Source: Burhinus oedicnemus (Eukaryota; Chordata; Aves; Charadriiformes; Burhinidae). From it: 64,000 bases of DNA. The stretch spans positions 281,513 through 345,512 of the forward strand of contig VFFE01007186.1 of NCBI GenBank assembly GCA_008921705.1, in the 5' to 3' direction. Shown piece after piece: positions 57,889-64,000 of this stretch. Made by a program: the position numbers and the translations under genes. Every line of letters begins with the position of its first letter. Positions within the stretch are counted from its first letter, which is position 1. A model generated the notes under the pieces. That model searched no databases and was not told the origin of the DNA. It saw only the letters and a program-made list of their open reading frames with translations.

Positions 57889-59299
57889 GCTGTGGTATAG
57901 CCTATGTGGTGAATATAGATACAGTGCAGCTGTGAACAACAACTCAAATGAGAGTATCACACTTGAAATGCTGCATTGATATAATTACAACATCATTCTA
58001 GAACTAGCACTTCTGATAACCTTCTCAGGAAAATAAGGATCAGATGTCCTTATCTGATTACAGTAAATAACCTACAGGCATCCCAGTTAAGCGAATTACT
58101 ATCCCAATTAAGCAGAGGTTCTTGCTGATAAGTATCATTAGGTTTAATTCCATTCCTTGGGAAATGTCCTGGTTAAGGCTATTTCTCAATTTAGTGGTAT
58201 GTAATCTAATAGTTAAAGAAAAAAAAAAGTGACATTTGAAGCAGAAATGAGAAGGAAAATTTGAGTAAATTGGCAATATGAGCACAGATTTGGATGAAAT
58301 GCAACCCAGAAAGCTCTGAAGAAACTAGAAGAAATATTGACACAATTGCTTCAGTTAGTTTTGATATCTCACAAAGAATAAAAAAGTAAGTCCTAGGAAA
58401 TGTGGGGTTTTTTTCTTTTCTTTAAGAGAGTATCAGTTTATTATTAGAAAATCAAATGCCCGATCATAGAGAAAAATTTAGAAACTGGGGAGAAAGAAAA
58501 ATATCAGCTACTTGAAAAAGAAACTTTTCATAGGGGCACATCATAGGAGACATTTCTCGAAGCTGAGGTAATATTTCTTGTTGAAATAAGACAGTTACCG
58601 ATGCGCTATGCAGACAGCATGTTTGACCTGGTGAAAATGTGGGAAGCATGAGTTCAGCTGAGTATGTTGAGTTACAGCAAAGCTGGATCTTGCATATTTA
58701 ACTCAACAGTAGCTGTTTATTATGTTGTTATACACCAATGTATAACAGGAGGGAAGGATGGGGAATGACTTTTCCTGGAACATTTCAGGAGTTCCCAAAA
58801 TTATGCTTTTTTCCTCCTGGTACTTTACAAACCAGTTCTAAAATAAAGTGTTACTATTTAAAACTCAGAAAGGTTTATTTGCTGAAAAGAGGAAAAAGAA
58901 ATAGAAGTGCAAGTAGGAAGAGGGAGCATGGTAGGTAAGGGGAGACATAGGAGCAGCAGGAGAAATTCCAGTCTGGAAGCAGGGTCTTGCCAAGACGGGA
59001 GCAGAAGGCAGCTAAGTACACAAAGCCTCTGTTGAGGGAATAGTGCTGTTAGGAGGAGTGGTGCTGGCCAGTAGTTTCTAACCCTTTTCCTTAGCCTTTT
59101 TTCAAGAACTGCAGTGACTTTACCAGTATATTAAAAGAAAACACATTCAGTACAGCTAAAATATGATACCCTTAAGAGCTCACTGTTTATACAGAGGATG
59201 TATAGATTAGCAGCTTGTAATTTTTACAGCACCTAGCAAATGTCCTAGAAAAAACTGCCAGGAATCTTCTGCTGTGGCAATATAAATATAGGGACAGAG
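57889..59299. other. Unique noncoding sequence
   Basis: No gene or repeat recognised. A10 run near 58,222. A 66-codon frame at 58,738-58,938 with a basic C-terminus follows from a purine-rich stretch (58,870-58,935). Confidence 0.45.
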
Positions 59300-59392
59300 G
59301 GAGTTTTCTGAGGTCTCCTGATCCACCCCTGCTCCAAACAGGGCTGATGACAGGTCAGGTCGCTCAGGGTTATGCCCTAGTACTAACTGGGA
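59300..59392 (-). mobile_element. Old CR1 LINE 3' fragment
   Basis: On the plus strand TCCTGATCCACCCCTGCTCC, AAACAGGGCTGATGAC and GGTCAGGTCGCTCAGGGTTA follow the order of an old CR1 3' end in minus orientation (CCAACCCCTGCTCAAAGCAGG, AGGTCAGGTTGCTCAGGG). The tail itself is eroded and no coding part is recognisable. It belongs to a subfamily different from the young copies. Confidence 0.65.
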
Positions 59393-62167
59393 ACAGGAGC
59401 TGATAGCAAAAGATCTGTGAATGTACTTTATGAGCTATCGAACCCCACGGTCCTCTCATACTATCAAAGGACATAAAACCAATGCTCTCTTTAATTTGTG
59501 TTCTTACTGAATCTCTGAAATATTTAAACAGATGGTTTACTTTGTCCTTGTTTTGTCTGTTCCAATGGGTATTTTAAGCTGCATAAAGGCTTTCCTCAGT
59601 TTGGGCAACTCTGGAAAAGTCAAAAGATATGTATTAACATGTAAGTTAAGCATAGTCTGTCTTCTGTAACATAAGATCTTTCTACATTCAAAAGCTCACT
59701 GAAATAAATGTGACCATATTAAACATAACCTCTGGTTCCCTGAAACAAATTCTTAGTAAAATTGAGATGATAAATTTGCTAGTGGTTCAGTGTGAATAGA
59801 TTATTTTTTCTTATAGTGGAGAGAACAAAATAAAAACCACCAAAAACTCCCCAAAACCCCAACCTATGCATACTCTCCAATATCTGGTTAGTGTCTATAT
59901 CTTTCTGCATCAAGCACTCCAAAAGGGATTTGAATATTTTGAAATAACTTTTTCTAGTAAATTGGTGTTGCTGTGTTTTACTCACTGCTCTGTCTAAATC
60001 CTTCCTGGAAAACTAGAGTCCCTAAAGAATATACTGTACCACATAAAACTACTGGCAAAATGCATGGGCAAAAGGATGTGCTTTTGTATAATAATGGTGC
60101 ATATAATAGTCTGGAGCGCAATAACGTGTCTTGCATAACAGATGTCAATAGTTATACAAGCAGCAAAATACTTAACACTTCCAGAAATGTACAGTGCAGC
60201 ACATAAAGTATAAATTCCAATGTATTGCTGCTAGTTAAAAAAAAAATGAAAAAAACTGCTTGTAAACTAGAATCCAATTTCCCAGGCAATCAAAGCAATT
60301 GTAAAAAAAATACTCCAGTAGAGAACGGTATGGTCAGAGAGGAAAACGTAATCTAATACATCACTGCACATAACTTTCTGCAGGATGTGACATACTATAA
60401 AAGTCATTATGCCCATCACTACAGCCTAACGTTTTGTAGCAGAGTGTTATCTTCCTTGTTTGTGAATCATATGCTAAACAGAAAGGGAGTAGGGAGTTGG
60501 TTGTTATTTAAAGCTGACAGCCAAAATAACCCTCAGTGCTTTGCCTTCAACTCCAAGTGACCAAATGTTCAAAGGTATTCTTGAGGGACCTACAGCAGCA
60601 TGGTTTGTGAATAGATATCAAGGCTGATAATCCTAAGTGCCATCCAACCTTGTGCTTCTTCACTTATCTTCTCACTCACAGCTGCACTTTTTTTTTTCAA
60701 TAATGTGGTTAAATAAACAACTTAAAGTCCACTCCTTTTACAAAAATAAGACATTTATTCAAAAAAAAGAACTCTTAGATTTCAGGCTGCCTTGCCACAC
60801 CATGGATTCCCCTCAAAATGAATGCCCTCTGAATTGTCCACATCTGTGTACTTTCCATAATAGAAAATGAAGTGGCTTTCTACCCTCCATCAAAATCTGA
60901 GTGTTGGTATCACCTCTTTGCTGCAATCAGGAAGCATTCATCTAAACAAAGCTCAACTTAATTGCTGTTAACTTCTGAATGTTACATTTATTTATTTATT
61001 TTCTGAGAGAGAAATGAAACTGTTTTGTTTTTAACACTGATGCCAACTGATAAGCAATTTGTCAGTTTTAAGATAAAACCATCCCTAAACAGTGCTGAAA
61101 AATTGTTCATGGTTTAAATAATAAAACACATTCTGACTCTTTCAGAGGGCAGGGGAACTAGCTAATTAAGTAGCACAGAAATAAGTATTACAAATTTAAA
61201 GTAGCACAGCACTCTATAGATTAGGGAAGCATACTGAGAAAGATTCTTGGTGCAAGCAATAAAAAAACCCCAACAAACCTAACACATAATTTTCTAAAGC
61301 ATGGAACCTACAGCACATAGACCTTGAATATAATGGGCAAATCAGATTGTGGTTTCAAATCCACCTGAGCCTCATTAAATTTTTTGAATTGGATAATTGC
61401 TTGCCTCTGCCTTTCACAGCTACAGAGTATCAATACAGTGGCCCTTGAGTACTCCAAGTGAAAGCTTTGGGGAAAAGGTAGCTAACAATCTTTAACTGAA
61501 GTCATTAGGCAAATACTTACAATGAATGGATTGTCGTTTAGAGCCAGCATCGAATAATGATTTGTTAAATAAGTTATGCTAAGGGACTGATCCACCCAAT
61601 TATTGCATGTGGAAATCATGTTTCTAATGTTAAACAAGCTCTTCTGCTGGTATAAAACTGCTAGAAAAATACCCCAATTGTTGCATTTGGTGTGTTTAAA
61701 TTTTGCAAAATTAAGACTTTAAGTGTATAAAAAACTAGTATAATCTTTACGGTTCTAGTAAAAAAAAAAATCTTAAAAAATACAGATGCATAATGACCAG
61801 TAACAACTATTGCAGAGCAGCAGGGATATAAGATAAAATGGGTGCAAATAAGCAGATACATGGCAGATGAGTAGTAATGGTGTATTAAAACATGTAATGC
61901 CTTAGAGGTGGAGGATGTATTCCAACCTCAGCACCACCTTCCTTCATTGCAGTTACCAAATGGAATTAGGAGAAGTTAAGGCTGTGCCGTTAACAAGTTC
62001 CTTGCTGCCAAAAATTTTTGTTTTTCCACATAGAACATCTTTGGGAGTCATGGCCAGAGGAGACCTTGGAGGAAAAGGGGTCTTCCAGTGAAGGAGGCTA
62101 TTGGGGTCTTGTGGGTTCATCTGTTCAGGTCCATGAACATCTGTTTTCTGAAATGTTTCCTTTGTAG
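59393..62167. other. Unique AT-rich noncoding sequence
   Basis: No gene or interspersed repeat is recognised. Contains a T9-type run near 60,688 and TTTA-rich patches (about 60,988-61,002). Frames up to 96 codons (61,953-62,243 minus) have no domain. Confidence 0.45.
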
Positions 62168-62291
62168 TGAAAGTGAACTGTGTGAGAGGATGCAGGATCT
62201 TCTTCAGAGGAAAATGGATTTCAGATCTCGCAGTTTTTATCAAAAGGATTTACCTGAGCATCAGCATGAGAATACCGCTTACTTTTTGTGA
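62168..62291 (+). other. Candidate 3'-terminal coding exon (speculative)
   Basis: A good acceptor (GTTTCCTTTGTAG, AG at 62,166-62,167) opens a frame of 40 codons after one leading base, ending in TGA at 62,289-62,291. The peptide (ESELCERMQDLLQ, then FRSRSFYQKDLPEHQ, ending ENTAYFL) has a charged, protein-like composition, but I do not recognise it. An AATAAA signal follows at 62,441-62,446, about 150 bases after the stop. Acceptor, open frame, stop and polyadenylation signal in sequence fit a last exon, but each element alone is common, and there is no partner exon in sight. Alternatives are a decayed exon or chance. Confidence 0.2.
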
Positions 62292-64000
62292 AGGTGAAGT
62301 GGTGATTTCTGGGTTGCATGAGCAGAGAGGTGCATAACACAGCAGTTCTCATCAAGGAGGTTCTTTGGGACATATAGTGTGACTAATGATGACCATCAGG
62401 GTGACAAGACTAATCATTTTATTCAGGTTTAATGAGCATAAATAAATGATAGCTAGTGCCCACAGACAGCAGAAATGTGGGCTCATAGTTACAAAACATA
62501 GCTGAGATGTTCATTGCATCCCAGTTCTGTATTTTCCTTGGTACCCAACAATAACATAAGAAAGTGATGTGGGACTGTTTTTGGTCTTTGGTTCATGATC
62601 TGTTTTGGTATGTTCTGTGAGACCTGGTTAGGTTAGAACCCAGAGCTTCCAGGAATGTGTCCTAAATGTTACACTATGGTTGTCATCATATTTCTGCTTT
62701 TGTCTTGGTCCAGTGAATTTCAAATTATTTCAAATTATCTAGTGAGATCAAATGTGTCACTTTTTTGCCATGTATGGCAGTCCTTGAATGGTCTATGGCC
62801 CGGTTGTGTAGGACACTCGACAGGAATGAATGAAGCAGAGAATGGAGGAAGCTTGAATTTAAATCCTATTAGAAAGAAAAGCTGGTCTTCTCACATGTCC
62901 TGTCTGAGTTTTGCAACCTTTAGTAAGGACCTCCTCATTAAAAAAATAAACGTAAAATTGAAGTTGCAGCTGAAATTTGATGTGTCAAATTCTATCAGAG
63001 TTCATTAAGCATGTTGAGCTTGGAGAAGCATACAAATTAAGATAAATTTGATAAATCAAGAAATCAGAAAACCTGCTTTTAAGAAAAAGACATTCCTGGT
63101 TTCTGGTTGGGCTTTGAGGTGAAAATATTAGCAACCCATCCAGTTGTTCCAGAACTGCAGCAATTCTCTGAACATTTTGAAGTAGAACTTTCAGGTTCAA
63201 AAAAAAATTGAAAATCTGAAACATCAGTATCAGTGGAATTTTTTGGACATATACAATGTAATGTCTAATACATAGGCTCACTACTCTCGAGTGCAGTCTG
63301 AGGTTAGTCTACAAGGACTCTTGTATTGAGCAGGGAGATTCATGAAGTTAGTCAACTGAAAACATTAACAAGAGGGATGCCACTGTACTCCTGTCTTCTT
63401 CGTGCTTGTAGCTATCTGAGGTAATGTTGTTAGGAGGGAAGTTCTCCTGGGATCCTTTCCCACAGGCTAGTGCCCATAATTATGTTTAAAAGATGGGGAT
63501 AGCATTTATTCTTTGATTATAAAATAAAGATGAGAGGTGAAACCATCAACCTCTGATAAAACTAGTGAGATATTTGTCTAAGAAATAGGGGATTTGGGTT
63601 CTTTCTTGTTATCAACTTTGAGAGTTCAGAGCCACATTTCGTCAGAGAAGGCTATTTATCAAACATTGTTACATATTCCTTTTCCAGGTTAAGTGAAGGT
63701 GGCCTGTCCACCTGGTCATAGCCAGCAATAGGTCATTATCGGTATGTGATACGTCATGATATTAAAGGCAGTCACAATGAGATCCCATGTCACTGTTTGT
63801 GCATATATGAGTCTGGTGACTACTCCTCTCAGCACCCTATTGTGAAATGAAAAAAGCAAGCCCACAGTTTACATCTTAGAAGGCAGGGCACATAGCAATG
63901 ATGGAATAGCATTTGGTTTCTAGTCGCAGCTCTTGTCTTAAATACAGAGACTACTAAAAAATTCTCTCTAGGTGTTTTAATGGCACAAAATAGGCAACTT
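62292..64000. other. Unique noncoding sequence
   Basis: No gene or repeat is recognised. The 117-codon frame at 62,655-63,008 begins with a hydrophobic stretch but has no domain, and the flanking DNA offers no splice or promoter support. A tandem TTTCAAATTA pair lies near 62,718-62,737. Confidence 0.45.

Noticed and set aside
62655..63008. 117-codon frame with hydrophobic N-terminus
   Set aside because: The composition turns lysine/leucine-rich from AT bias, with no cleavage-site pattern, homology or transcript signal that I can see.
1..64000. CRISPR arrays, operons, prokaryotic promoters or Shine-Dalgarno sites
   Set aside because: The window is vertebrate nuclear DNA. No regularly spaced repeats or compact gene clusters occur.

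Overview
The window reads as nuclear DNA of a bird. The diagnosis rests on CR1 non-LTR retrotransposons, the dominant avian LINE. Their 3' ends finish in the characteristic octamer-like tail (ATTCTATG repeats) and their coding parts are recognisably CR1 ORF2. The rest is AT-rich, CpG-poor and full of stop codons, as expected for a gene desert or a very long intron. I found no protein-coding host gene, no rRNA and no intact tRNA that I could defend. No bacterial or viral gene cluster is present.

Layout, left to right. 1-8.27 kb: unique sequence with one old CR1 3' fragment (1.09 kb, minus), simple repeats, a 16-bp tandem repeat (4.69 kb) and a GC-richer patch at 6.3-6.8 kb with a consensus splice donor on the minus strand. 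8.27-9.22 kb: a CR1 copy (plus) whose last 264 ORF2 codons are still open and whose 3' tail is duplicated. 9.2-20.4 kb: unique sequence with possible conserved noncoding blocks and one possible ancient CR1 shred. 20.39-22.72 kb: two CR1 fragments of one subfamily in inverted orientation, 1.7 kb apart. 22.7-28 kb: unique sequence with an LTR-like segment at 25.06-25.65 kb. 28.1 kb: a small GC-rich block with a tRNA-like stretch. 28.3-38.6 kb: unique sequence, a 29-bp tandem duplication (31.0 kb), a possible old CR1 shred (34.07 kb), and a 20-N assembly gap at 34,308 inside flanks that look duplicated. 38.61-39.03 kb: a CR1 3' fragment (plus) with a 24-bp-period direct repeat at its 5' junction. 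39.1-48.7 kb: unique sequence with an ancient CR1 fragment and AT- or GT-rich low complexity. 48.72-48.86 kb: the first about 136 bp of an avian endogenous-retrovirus LTR. 48.9-55.05 kb: unique. 55.05-57.89 kb: the largest element, a 2.8-kb CR1 (minus) carrying endonuclease and reverse transcriptase remnants broken by stops and frameshifts. 57.9-64 kb: unique sequence, one old CR1 fragment (59.3 kb) and a candidate terminal exon at 62.17-62.29 kb.

The elements do not form a working system. All CR1 copies are 5'-truncated and none encodes an intact endonuclease plus reverse transcriptase, so they are dead insertions copied by CR1 enzymes encoded elsewhere. The items most worth a second look are the CR1 junction structures, the inverted CR1 pair, the probable false duplication around the gap, and a few short candidate exons. 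I see no previously undescribed biological system in this window. Family assignments rest on recalled family features; no search was run.
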